Assembly (NCBI GenBank): GCA_937890005.1
Contig: CALBZA010000062.1
Location: 1 to 47,029, forward strand
DNA from: an uncultured Verrucomicrobia subdivision 3 bacterium
GTDB taxonomy: Bacteria; Verrucomicrobiota; Verrucomicrobiia; Limisphaerales; DASXHY01
Direction of reading: 5' to 3'
DNA length: 47,029 nucleotides
A program made the translations under genes and the position numbers. Of the stretch, positions 26,654 through 34,884 are shown piece after piece (the first letter of the stretch is position 1; each line of letters opens with the position of its first letter). The notes under the pieces are model-generated. The model was not told the origin of the DNA, did no database searches, and worked only from the letters and a program-made list of their open reading frames with translations.

Positions 26654-26848
26654 TCAGACATGCTGGCTGGTGCTTTGAAGAGGATTCTCCGCTTCAGGGC
26701 GATGATTCTTGCAGCCCTGGAAAAGCAGCGCGAGGCAAAGAATCACAAGGCAGCCCAGCACGGAATAGACTGTGATTTTTACCCGCTCCCGACGCAGCTG
26801 GTTCTGATTCGAATGTTGCTCGGGCGCGGCGGTGAATGGATTCGTCAT
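26654..26848 (-). CDS. Small single-helix membrane protein (truncated LysM-protein-like N-terminus)
   Basis: 64 residues from the ATG at 26848; a longer start at 26902 is possible. A charged segment (LRRERVKITVY) is followed by one hydrophobic helix (SVLGCLVILCLALLFQGC) and a short polar tail ending QSTSQHV. The RVKI-helix-QGC arrangement resembles the start of verrucomicrobial LysM peptidoglycan-binding proteins as I remember them, but no LysM domain follows. It may be a truncated paralogue or a stand-alone small membrane protein. It lies 84 bases downstream of the histidine kinase on the same strand and is followed by a terminator. Confidence 0.5.
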   Translation of the reverse strand: MTNPFTAAPEQHSNQNQLRRERVKITVYSVLGCLVILCLALLFQGCKNHRPEAENPLQSTSQHV

Positions 26849-26932
26849 ATGGTCGATCAGCCGAAGCTGTTCGACATCGGGAGCAGTGCGAATGCCACGC
26901 AAGAAGAAGCGCTGAATTCGCGCCGCCGGCGA

Positions 26933-29227
26933 TCACTTGGGTCGCTGATCGAGTGCGTCGCGGACGGTCTGCGCCAGTCGCCGCGGACCGTAAGGTTTCT
27001 GGAGGAAGTTGATTCCATCCTTCAGCTCGAAATCCTTGCCGACGATATCGACGCTGTAGCCGCTCGCGTAGATGGCGGGAAGCGACGGCGCCTCCTCGTG
27101 AATTTTGCGCATCAGGTCGAGCCCGGTCATGCCGCCCGGCATCACCATGTCCGTGAGCACGAGGTCCACGCGAGGATTGCTTTTCCAGATTTTTAGGGCT
27201 TCAACGGCGGTGGAGGCTTCAATGACATTGTAGCCTTTCCGTTCCAGAAGGTTTCGAGCGAGTGTGCGGACTGCGTCTTCGTCTTCGACCAGAAGAATGG
27301 TTTCAGAGCCGCCCTGGATGTCGTTCTCCTGTTTCAACTCCACCTTGTTTTTGGCGACTTCGCGAAGAACCGGCAGGTAGATGCGGAAGGTCGTCCCGCT
27401 GCCGGGTTCGCTGTAAACCTTGATCCAGCCACGGTGCTGGTGAACGATGCCGTAAACCGTGGCGAGTCCGAGTCCGGTGCCCTGACCGACAGCTTTCGTG
27501 GTAAAGAAAGGTTCGAAGATTCGCGGGAGAACATCGGGTGGAATGCCACATCCGGTGTCGCTGACGCTGAGGCAGACAAAATCTCCCGGAGTTCCGTAAG
27601 CACTGGCCTGAAGATATTCCGGTCCGATGCGTTCGTCTGACGTGCTGATGATCAATTCGCCGCCGTTGGGCATGGCGTCGCGGGCATTGACGGCGAGATT
27701 CATCAGAACCTGTTCGAGCATTCCCGCGTCGGCATGAACGGCGGAATTGGAGGCGCAATTCACTTTTAGCGTGACGTCTTCGCGAAGGATGCGGCGAAGC
27801 ATCTTCATCATGTTGCCGACGATGTCATTGAGATTCAGCGCGCGCGGCTGCATTACCTGTTTGCGGCTGAACGTGAGCAACTGGCGGGTGAGATTGGCGG
27901 CGCGTTCGCTGGCGAAGGCGATTTGTTGGGCAGAATCCAGGGTTGAATCGCTGAGCGCACGGTTGGAAAGGAGCAGGGAGGCATGGCCCTGGATGACGGT
28001 GAGAATGTTATTGAAATCGTGGGCAATGCCGCCGGCAAGCTGACCAATGGATTCCAGTTTCTGCGCCTGTCGAAGCTGGGCTTCGAGACCTTTCCGCTCA
28101 GTGATGTCTGTCCAGACACCGACAACTTCGGTTGGCTCGCCCTGGGAATCGCGCACGAGACGTTTTTCATCGGAGATCCAGCGGAACGAACCGTCCTGAT
28201 GGCGGAAACGATATTCGTGAATCGCGTGGCCGGTGGTTTTGAGTTGCGCGTTGCCGTCGGCAAGAAGGCGGCGGTCTTCCGGATGAACGTGTTCGAGCCA
28301 CCAGCCTGCATAGCACACTTCATCCGGATTATATCCAAAGAGGTGCCGGATGTTTTCGCTGACCCAGACTGGAATGAATCCTTCCTGATCCACGCGCAGC
28401 GAATAGATCACTGCGGGACTGTGTGCGAGCAGTCGGTTCAATTGTTCTGTCGCAGTCTGAAGCGCGGTTTTGGCCCGGCGATGTTCCGTAAGGTCCTGTT
28501 TGACCGCAATGAAGTGAGTGATCGCATTGCCATCGACACGGACGGGAGTGATGGTGATTTCCTCGTATGAAACCGGACGGTCGGGTTGACTCTGCAATCC
28601 ACCGCGCCAGACATTGCCGGCGGAGATGGTTCGCCAGAGTTCCTCGAAAGAGCATTCCTGTTCTGTGGAGGGATGCAGGCAGGTGCTGTGTTTGAGTGCC
28701 TCCTGGAGCGTGGTGACTCCGGCCTGGCTGAACACGGCGTTGGCCCAGAGAATCTTTCCAGTGGTATCGGCGATCAGGATGCCGTTGTCGGCGGCTTCGA
28801 GCGCCATCGTGCGAATGTGAAGCTGGCGTTCCGCCTCCTTTTTCCCGGCGCGTTCATGGCTTTCGCGCAATGCGCGGCTGACGACGAGCGAAAGGCGGTC
28901 GAGCCTGTCCTTCAGGACGTAATCCACCGCACCGCATTTGAGTGTTTCGACGACCTGTTCTTCGCCGATCGTGCCGGAGACGATGATGCAGGGAATGTCG
29001 GGTTTGCGATCCCGCATCAGTTGGAGCACGCGGAACACGGAGAGGCCCGGCATGCTGAAGTCCGAGAACACGATGTCGAGCGGCTGATTGAGTTCCTGCG
29101 CGAGTTCCTGTTCCCGATCGACCCGTTTCCATTCCAGTTCAAAACCGGCGCCGTGCAACGCAATCACCAGCAATTCAGCGTCAACAGCCGAATCCTCAAC
29201 TATCAATGTCCTGAGCAGAGTAGCCAT
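26933..29227 (-). CDS. Hybrid histidine kinase: REC-PAS-PAS-HisKA-HATPase-REC
   Basis: 764 residues, soluble, with no membrane helices. The domain order is an N-terminal receiver (D56 in VFSDFSMPG), a PAS domain (about 140-255), a second PAS with PAC (about 265-378, ending WTDITERKGLEAQ), HisKA (phospho-acceptor H403 in AGGIAHDFNN), and HATPase (N-box VNARDAM about 513-519, DTGCGIP 557-563, GTGLGLATVYGI 583-594). A C-terminal receiver (D693 in LTDMVMPGG) ends the protein. With receivers at both ends it can both take and pass phosphate. The XRE-receiver fusion upstream (29395-30093), read in the same direction, is a likely partner. The signal is unknown. Confidence 0.93.
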   Translation of the reverse strand: MATLLRTLIVEDSAVDAELLVIALHGAGFELEWKRVDREQELAQELNQPLDIVFSDFSMPGLSVFRVLQLMRDRKPDIPCIIVSGTIGEEQVVETLKCGAVDYVLKDRLDRLSLVVSRALRESHERAGKKEAERQLHIRTMALEAADNGILIADTTGKILWANAVFSQAGVTTLQEALKHSTCLHPSTEQECSFEELWRTISAGNVWRGGLQSQPDRPVSYEEITITPVRVDGNAITHFIAVKQDLTEHRRAKTALQTATEQLNRLLAHSPAVIYSLRVDQEGFIPVWVSENIRHLFGYNPDEVCYAGWWLEHVHPEDRRLLADGNAQLKTTGHAIHEYRFRHQDGSFRWISDEKRLVRDSQGEPTEVVGVWTDITERKGLEAQLRQAQKLESIGQLAGGIAHDFNNILTVIQGHASLLLSNRALSDSTLDSAQQIAFASERAANLTRQLLTFSRKQVMQPRALNLNDIVGNMMKMLRRILREDVTLKVNCASNSAVHADAGMLEQVLMNLAVNARDAMPNGGELIISTSDERIGPEYLQASAYGTPGDFVCLSVSDTGCGIPPDVLPRIFEPFFTTKAVGQGTGLGLATVYGIVHQHRGWIKVYSEPGSGTTFRIYLPVLREVAKNKVELKQENDIQGGSETILLVEDEDAVRTLARNLLERKGYNVIEASTAVEALKIWKSNPRVDLVLTDMVMPGGMTGLDLMRKIHEEAPSLPAIYASGYSVDIVGKDFELKDGINFLQKPYGPRRLAQTVRDALDQRPK

Positions 29228-29394
29228 AATCCACCCCCACCATGTTGTTTTTCTGTGGACGATCGAGACCGCAACGTGCGTGCCGGTAAAACGTCCTTAA
29301 CTAAATTTTCAATGAAGGAAATCCAAGCGAGGGCAAAATGGCAAGCCGTCCCCGCCAAGGCAGGTGTTCGTCAGGCCGGTGGAGCCCTGATGGC

Positions 29395-30093
29395 TCAGAC
29401 GGCCACCGCCGACGCCGGTTTCAGCAATGCCCATTTGAGACTCAGGCCGGGAGTGACTTCAGTCAGGTTTTGAAAATCGAGCGGCTTGACAATGTAGCTG
29501 TCGGCGCCCAGCCGCATGCTGGCTTCCAAATCGCGATCAAATTTCGAGGCGGTAAGCACAACGACGCTGATCGAACGCGTTTGTGGATCGGATCTCACGC
29601 GCCGCAAAACTTCAAGACCGCTGATCTTGGGAAGGTTCAGATCCAGAAGAATCATTTGCGGTCCATCGCTGCGCTTGCGCTTGTCGTAACGGCCGGTGCA
29701 GTGGATGAAATCGAGAGCTTCAGCGCCGTCGCGGACGAGATGAATCCGGTTGAACACATTCGCTTCCTTCAACGCGGCCATTGCGAGAGCGGCATCGTTT
29801 GGATCGTCTTCGACGAAAAGGATATCAACCATCCCGTCGGGAGGAGTTGCACTGGGATCGTCGCTGACGGGTGTTTCCGGGGAGGAGAAGAGGGTGGAAA
29901 GGGAGACTTCCAGCGCCATCGCCAGCTTCTCAATACTTTTCAGAGATACATTCCGCGCGCCGCGTTCGATGTCGCAGACATACGTGCGATGCAACCCCGC
30001 TCTTTCTGCGAGCTCCTCTTGCGAGATACCCAAACGCGACCTCCAGGCTCTCACGGAGATACCAAACGACTTTTGAACATCAATCTTTGCCAC
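29395..30093 (-). CDS. XRE-type HTH fused to a receiver domain
   Basis: 232 residues. An N-terminal Cro/C1-type helix-turn-helix (about 9-68: WRSRLGISQEELAERAGLHR, then TYVCDIERGARNVSLKSI) is joined by a Pro/Asp-rich linker to an Rcp1-type receiver (about 88-225). The receiver has the acidic cluster E95-D96-D97, phospho-acceptor D151 in ILLDLNLPKISG, the switch residue in VVLTASKFD and the lysine in SYIVKPLDF. Most response regulators carry the DNA-binding domain at the C-terminus, so this order is unusual. It is probably phosphorylated by the neighbouring hybrid kinase and acts as a transcription factor. The 167-base gap to the kinase gene allows either co-transcription or separate promoters. 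Confidence 0.88.
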   Translation of the reverse strand: MAKIDVQKSFGISVRAWRSRLGISQEELAERAGLHRTYVCDIERGARNVSLKSIEKLAMALEVSLSTLFSSPETPVSDDPSATPPDGMVDILFVEDDPNDAALAMAALKEANVFNRIHLVRDGAEALDFIHCTGRYDKRKRSDGPQMILLDLNLPKISGLEVLRRVRSDPQTRSISVVVLTASKFDRDLEASMRLGADSYIVKPLDFQNLTEVTPGLSLKWALLKPASAVAV

Positions 30094-30230
30094 AAGGGTT
30101 TACGTATTACGTCGCATCATACAGAACACGACAACAGACTATGAGTGACGACAGCGCAAAGTAGTCTTGCCCGACTTCTCCAAAGGTGCAACCGGCATTT
30201 GGAGGTTTCGACGAGTTACATTAAGTGCGA

Positions 30231-30866
30231 TCAGGGAGCCGGTTCGCGCAAGGAAGCCATGAACTCGATGAGATCGCTGAGCTCTTTCTCAGTGAGAAGG
30301 CTCGCCAGCCCTTCCGGCATCGGAGAGAGCCCGCGTTGACGCAGTCGCACGTCTTCTTTTTTTACTACCGTCATTCCATCCTCGGGAGTGAGGATATGAA
30401 GTTCCGTATCGGTTTCTTTCTTGAGCAGGCCGCTGATCCCCGTGTTGCTCTCCAGTAGAACGATGATGCTCTCGTATCCTTCGAGAACCCGGGCGTTCGG
30501 GTTGAGCAGAGCGTCGAGCAATTCCTCTCGTGATCGTCTGCTTCCGATTCCATCGAGCGGAGGTCCAAGATCACCGCCTCCGTAGCCGGAGATGGCGTGG
30601 CATTTTGCACAGCTTGCTTCCGGTCTTTCAAAAAAGATTTTTCGTCCGGACTCGATATTGGCGGGGAGCGTGGATGCGTTGGCGCTTGAGTCCCCGCGGA
30701 CGGTCGAGTGAGAACGATCGGAGGAAACAATTCGTTGATGAAGAGGGTCGCGATGGGATCGAAGTTTCCGGACGGCAACGGTCATCCAGATCACTCCCAG
30801 AATCAGGCCCAGAAGTACCGCGAGGGCTGCGAATTTTGGCCAGACATATTTCGGCGGACGATCCAT
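30231..30866 (-). CDS. Membrane-anchored c-type cytochrome (PVC heme-binding domain)
   Basis: 211 residues. An N-terminal signal anchor (FAALAVLLGLILGVIWMTVAV, about 12-32) is followed by a single heme motif CAKCH (C86, C89, H90) in FERPEASCAKCHAISG. The rest, LLNPNARVLEGYESIIVLL...GLSPMPEGLASLLTEKELSDLI, is the pattern of the PVC-type putative heme-binding domain, and the methionine in SPMPEGL is the likely distal ligand. It probably carries electrons in the periplasm for an oxidoreductase not in this window. It starts 93 bases from recF, transcribed divergently. Confidence 0.88.
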   Translation of the reverse strand: MDRPPKYVWPKFAALAVLLGLILGVIWMTVAVRKLRSHRDPLHQRIVSSDRSHSTVRGDSSANASTLPANIESGRKIFFERPEASCAKCHAISGYGGGDLGPPLDGIGSRRSREELLDALLNPNARVLEGYESIIVLLESNTGISGLLKKETDTELHILTPEDGMTVVKKEDVRLRQRGLSPMPEGLASLLTEKELSDLIEFMASLREPAP

Positions 30867-30958
30867 TTCGGCATATCATTTGTCGGGCGGCGCGTTGAAA
30901 CAAACTCTTTTGACCAAAATTACTGGCGTGCGTTTGCGGTGACCTTCATCTTCCAGCC

Positions 30959-32041
30959 GTGCATCTGGCTCAACTGCGACTTCGAGACTTCCGCAATTAC
31001 GGCAGGTTGGATGTGGCTTTTTCGCCCGGATTTCATCTGCTGCTGGGCAACAATGCCCAGGGCAAGACGAACATTTTGGAAGCCATCTACCTTATGGCGA
31101 CGCTTCGATCGTTTCGCGGAGTTGGCAGCTCGCAAATGGTTCGCCACGCCCAGAAGGGGTACTTCGTGGGCGGAAAGGTGATTGGGCAAGGGGAACACGA
31201 GATCAAAATGTATTGGTCGGCGCGGGAACGGAGCTTGAGCCTGGACGGCAGACCTGTTCGACGGCTGACTGATTTTCTTGGAACATTGCGGACTGTGGTT
31301 TTCTGCACGGAAGATCTCCAGTTGGTGAAAGGAACCGCCCGGAGCAGACGGCGTTTTCTGGATCTTCTGCTGTCGCAAACTCATCCGGGGTACTTGCCGT
31401 TGCTTCAGCGTTATGCTCGAACGTTGCGCTCCCGCAACGCACTGCTGAAACGTGCCATTGTGGATGAGGTTGCCTTGGAAGGATTCACGCGGGAACTGGT
31501 TTTGACTGGGAAGGAGATCATTCGGTATCGCAGGGAACTGGTTCCGAAGTTTTCGCCCCTGGCGCGGCTTGCCTACCGGCGGATTTCGGCCGGGGCGGAG
31601 GAACTGCGAATTGAATATCAGCCGAGTGTGAAACAGGACTTTGAGGTCGAACTGGCGCAATCCCGTCGCCGTGAGCAATCCTATCGCGCCACGCTGGTGG
31701 GGCCGCATCGAGACGAGGTTGAGCTTCTGCTGAATGACCGGTCTGCCGCCCAGTTTGGCAGCGAAGGCCAGAAAAGGAGCGTGGTCATTGCCTTGAAGAT
31801 GGCCCAGGCGGAATACCTGACGGGCATTCATGGCGGTCCGCCTGTTCTCCTGATCGACGACATCATGGGAGAGCTGGATTTACAGCGGCGTTCGGGGTTA
31901 ATGCCGCTGCTGGAACGGGCCAATCAAAGCGCAGGGCAGGTTTTTGTGACTGCAACTGAAGAAAATTGGCCTCGAGAACTGGCAATGGCGGCCATTCGGT
32001 GGAAAGTTCACGACGGCAAGCTCGTAAGAGAGCATGGATAA
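30959..32041 (+). CDS. recF: DNA replication and repair protein RecF
   Basis: 360 residues from the GTG at 30959. The protein opens with HLAQLRLRDFRNYGRLDV, the usual RecF start. Walker A is GNNAQGKTN (30-38). The ABC-type signature GSEGQKRSVVIALKMAQAEYL lies around 260-280 (shown here as GSEGQKRSVVIALKMA) and Walker B is PVLLIDDIMGELD. RecF binds gapped DNA with RecO/RecR and loads RecA. Length matches the family. It is not next to dnaA, dnaN or gyrB, unlike the classical arrangement. Confidence 0.93.
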   Translation: MHLAQLRLRDFRNYGRLDVAFSPGFHLLLGNNAQGKTNILEAIYLMATLRSFRGVGSSQMVRHAQKGYFVGGKVIGQGEHEIKMYWSARERSLSLDGRPVRRLTDFLGTLRTVVFCTEDLQLVKGTARSRRRFLDLLLSQTHPGYLPLLQRYARTLRSRNALLKRAIVDEVALEGFTRELVLTGKEIIRYRRELVPKFSPLARLAYRRISAGAEELRIEYQPSVKQDFEVELAQSRRREQSYRATLVGPHRDEVELLLNDRSAAQFGSEGQKRSVVIALKMAQAEYLTGIHGGPPVLLIDDIMGELDLQRRSGLMPLLERANQSAGQVFVTATEENWPRELAMAAIRWKVHDGKLVREHG

Positions 32042-32071
32042 AAGTTTCGAAAGTTAATTAATAAATTCTTG

Positions 32072-32099
32072 TTGAATCAGGTTCATCGTCACATATACT
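32072..32099 (+). promoter_or_regulatory. Predicted sigma-70-type promoter for the prepilin-like gene
   Basis: TTGAAT (32072-32077), a 16-base spacer and TATACT (32094-32099) in an unusually AT-rich stretch just upstream of the prepilin-like gene. The call is by pattern alone; the leader to the ATG at 32200 would be about 95 bases. Confidence 0.35.
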
Positions 32100-32199
32100 C
32101 CTTCCACCCGAGCGGGTGTCTTCCGCACCGACGCGGGTAGTGTATCTTAGCGACAGTCATCTAAGTAACGTGCAGTCCCATCCAACCAGTCCCATCCCT

Positions 32200-32976
32200 A
32201 TGAGAAAAATAAACAACCGAGTAATCTCCCGATCTGCCGGCGCACGAGGGTTTACTCTCATCGAGCTGCTTGTGGTTATCGCGATCATCGCGATCCTGGC
32301 GGCGATGCTGTTGCCGGCACTGTCTAAAGCCAAGGAAAAGGCCGTTCGGATCAAGTGCCTTGGATCGACCAAGCAGATTACGGCGGCGATGTTTGTCTAT
32401 GGCGCGGATTTTAGAGACCGACTTCCGGACGTGGCCCCCTCTGAGTGGCCATGGGATATTCCTTATACCATGACAGATTCGATGCAACGGTCGGGTTGCA
32501 CGAGACCTGTTCTTTATGATCCTGCTTTTCCGGACCAGAACGTAGATGAGGCTTGGAACTTTAACGGCGTTCTCAGGGTGACCGGGTACACATATACCTT
32601 CCCGAGGACGGGTGATGGGCCTCTGATTAAAACCAATGAAAACTTCAGCCTCGTGCCAGGTCCGATCAGGGATGGTGCGATCAGTCATGCCCCGCCATCC
32701 GCTTCTGTGCGTCCCTTAATGGCATGTGCAACAATATCGGCTTGGAACCAGAACAATCCGAATATTGCTTCACGTGCAAGCTATAGATATACCGGCCATA
32801 CCGGCGGATTGAAGGTTGGCGGAAGGGATTTTCAACACCGAACTTCTCATCTTGAAAAGGGAAAAGCGGCGGGTGGAAACATCGGGTTTCTTGATGGACA
32901 CGGTGAATGGCGCAAGTTCAACGATATGATCCCCCGTACCGTTCAAAAGGAGGGACGACCGATCTTCTGGTGGTAA
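32200..32976 (+). CDS. Prepilin-type N-terminal methylation protein (type II secretion/pseudopilin-like)
   Basis: 258 residues from the ATG at 32200 (the earlier in-frame ATG at 32116 adds a non-leader-like stretch). The leader is short and basic, ending RSAGARG, followed by FTLIELLVVIAIIAILAAM. Cleavage after G17 leaves F18 as the methylated residue, and E22 is the conserved glutamate. The C-terminal part contains GGNIGFLDGHGEWRKFNDM, the DG-containing tail common in PVC pseudopilin-like proteins. These are present in dozens to hundreds of copies in such genomes and probably form or decorate type II/IV-like fibres. Followed by its own terminator. Confidence 0.92.
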   Translation: MRKINNRVISRSAGARGFTLIELLVVIAIIAILAAMLLPALSKAKEKAVRIKCLGSTKQITAAMFVYGADFRDRLPDVAPSEWPWDIPYTMTDSMQRSGCTRPVLYDPAFPDQNVDEAWNFNGVLRVTGYTYTFPRTGDGPLIKTNENFSLVPGPIRDGAISHAPPSASVRPLMACATISAWNQNNPNIASRASYRYTGHTGGLKVGGRDFQHRTSHLEKGKAAGGNIGFLDGHGEWRKFNDMIPRTVQKEGRPIFWW

Positions 32977-33000
32977 CCGTCGAACTACCAGTGTTTTCTC

Positions 33001-33033
33001 AACCGGATTCCGCGAAAGTGGAATCCGGTTTTT
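33001..33033 (+). terminator. Rho-independent terminator of the prepilin-like gene
   Basis: A perfect 11-bp stem (33001-33011 AACCGGATTCC with 33020-33030 GGAATCCGGTT), an 8-base loop and a run of five T (33029-33033), 24 bases past the stop. Confidence 0.92.
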
Positions 33034-33075
33034 CGTTCTTCACACCTTCGAAGCTTCATTGTTACGTTCTGCCGC

Positions 33076-34041
33076 ATGCGAATTCTTTCAGGCATACAGC
33101 CCTCGGGCACGCTGCACATCGGTAATTTTTTTGGAATGATGCGGCCGGCCATTGAGCTGCAGGACAAGGGCGAAGCGTATTATTTCATAGCGGATTACCA
33201 CTCGATGACATCACTGTTCGATCCGGAACAACGCCGGAAGAACACGCTCGATGTGGCCCTCGATTTTCTCGCCTGTGGACTCGACCCAGCGAAATCGGTT
33301 TTCTTTCGTCAATCGGACGTTCCGGAAGTCTGCGAGCTTTCCTGGATTCTCACCACGTTGACGCCAATGGGCCTGCTGGAACGCGCGCACAGTTACAAGG
33401 ACAAGATCGCGAAAGGCATTTCACCCAATCACGGACTGTTCGCGTATCCCGTGCTGATGGCGGCCGACATTTTGATTTATGATTCCAATGTTGTTCCCGT
33501 TGGACGCGATCAGAAGCAGCACGTAGAAATGACCCGCGACATCGCAATCAAGTTCAACGAACAATATGGCCAGACATTTATTCTCCCCGAACCGCAGATT
33601 CGCGAGGAGGTCGCGGTGGTCCCCGGTGTTGACGGGCAGAAGATGAGCAAGAGCTACGGCAATACGATCGAAATTTTCGGGGACGAAAAGGTTCTGCGAA
33701 AGAAGATCATGTCCATTCAGATGGACAGCCGCACACCTGCGGAACCGAAGCCGGATGCCGACAAAAACAACGCCATTCAGCTTCTAAAACTGGTCGCACC
33801 GCCGGACGCAGCGAAGGAGCTGGAGGACCGTCTTCGTGCTGGCGGATTCGGTTACGGCGACCTGAAAAAAGCCCTTTTCGAGCACTATTGGAACTACTTT
33901 GCGCCTGCCCGGCAGCGTCGCGCGGAACTCGCGGCCAACCTTGATCACGTTCATGAGGTGCTTCGAGACGGAGCGGCGAAGGCGCGCGCGAAGGCTGCGG
34001 AAGTTCTGAAGCGCGCCCGCCGCGCGAGCGGACTGGAGTAG
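33076..34041 (+). CDS. trpS: Tryptophan-tRNA ligase
   Basis: 321 residues, class I aminoacyl-tRNA synthetase that charges tRNA-Trp. The HIGH-type motif is LHIGN (13-17, with QPSGTLHIGNFFG typical of TrpS), the KMSKS loop is at 189-193, and the tryptophan-binding region includes YPVLMAADILIYD (about 124-136) and VPVGRDQKQHVEM (about 140-152). Length is typical of the bacterial enzyme. Starts 43 bases after the preceding terminator, so its promoter lies in or near that structure. It ends 26 bases before a convergent gene. Confidence 0.96.
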   Translation: MRILSGIQPSGTLHIGNFFGMMRPAIELQDKGEAYYFIADYHSMTSLFDPEQRRKNTLDVALDFLACGLDPAKSVFFRQSDVPEVCELSWILTTLTPMGLLERAHSYKDKIAKGISPNHGLFAYPVLMAADILIYDSNVVPVGRDQKQHVEMTRDIAIKFNEQYGQTFILPEPQIREEVAVVPGVDGQKMSKSYGNTIEIFGDEKVLRKKIMSIQMDSRTPAEPKPDADKNNAIQLLKLVAPPDAAKELEDRLRAGGFGYGDLKKALFEHYWNYFAPARQRRAELAANLDHVHEVLRDGAAKARAKAAEVLKRARRASGLE

Positions 34042-34067
34042 GCGCGTTCGGGCAGAGTTTGGTCGAG

Positions 34068-34883
34068 TCAATATCCGCGCAATGCGGTGCTGCTTCGTTT
34101 GGGCAGGCCGGGAGCTGGAGTCCGTTTCAAAACCAGATATTCAATGCCGTGTTGCGCGCAGTAGTCGCGCTTTTCCGGAACGTCGCCGTCTTCATTCACA
34201 GCGTAAATGTCCGGTTTGATGATTTGCATTTCCGGTTCGGCATCGAGCCAGCCTGTGCCGCTGGAAATCAACGCTTCCTTGACGTAACGAATGCAGCTCA
34301 GAATGTAGCGACGTTCCTCCTGCGGAAACAGCGGCCGGCCTTCGCCCTTGAGCAGTCGAATGTTCGCGTCGTGACCGACCACCACGTAAAGATCGCCGTG
34401 CTGGCTTGCCTCCTCGCAAAAGCGCACATGACCGGAGTGAAACCAGTCGTAACAGCCGGTCACAATGACTCGTTTGCGTCCGGTGGCTTCGGGTGCGGTG
34501 AAATTTGATTTTGGAAATTCCGTCAGTCGTGACTCTTCGATCACCCTGCCATCGATGCTGCGGCTGGCGCAGAACGCCTGGCGTTCGGCATTGTTCTCCG
34601 CTTCGCGCATCGCCCAGATGGATCCCGCCGGGACGAAGTCAGGCAATGCATTCTGTGGAATGTCAGCGATTGTGACTTCTGCGACGTGACGAACCGCCCG
34701 AAGGAAGTAAAGGCGTTCCGCTTCGGGAAACTTGGGTGGTTTGCCGGTTTGCTTTTCAATGAATTGATCGGACGCGAGCAGAACGCTGACACGGCCTAGC
34801 TCCGAGGCTTCTTCGAGAAAACGCAGTTCGCGCGATTTGATGTCGTCGAAACTGCCGGTGACAAAAACAGATGCCGAACTCAT
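34068..34883 (-). CDS. Tandem cytidylyltransferase-like protein with a degenerate N-terminal half
   Basis: 271 residues from the ATG at 34883, one base after the kinase stop codon. Two homologous modules lie in tandem. The N-terminal one (about 6-75) starts VTGSFDDIKSRELRFLEEAS and lacks the HxGH motif. The C-terminal one (about 139-255) starts VTGCYDWFHSGHVRFCEEAS with an intact HSGH (H149-H152) plus ERRYILSCIRYV. Active members of the family transfer a nucleotide to a sugar phosphate or polyol phosphate. The N-terminal copy probably binds ligand or is structural only. As last gene of the epimerase-kinase operon it most likely makes the NDP-sugar; the nucleotide and sugar are inferred, not shown. 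Confidence 0.87.
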   Translation of the reverse strand: MSSASVFVTGSFDDIKSRELRFLEEASELGRVSVLLASDQFIEKQTGKPPKFPEAERLYFLRAVRHVAEVTIADIPQNALPDFVPAGSIWAMREAENNAERQAFCASRSIDGRVIEESRLTEFPKSNFTAPEATGRKRVIVTGCYDWFHSGHVRFCEEASQHGDLYVVVGHDANIRLLKGEGRPLFPQEERRYILSCIRYVKEALISSGTGWLDAEPEMQIIKPDIYAVNEDGDVPEKRDYCAQHGIEYLVLKRTPAPGLPKRSSTALRGY

Positions 34884-34884
34884 T

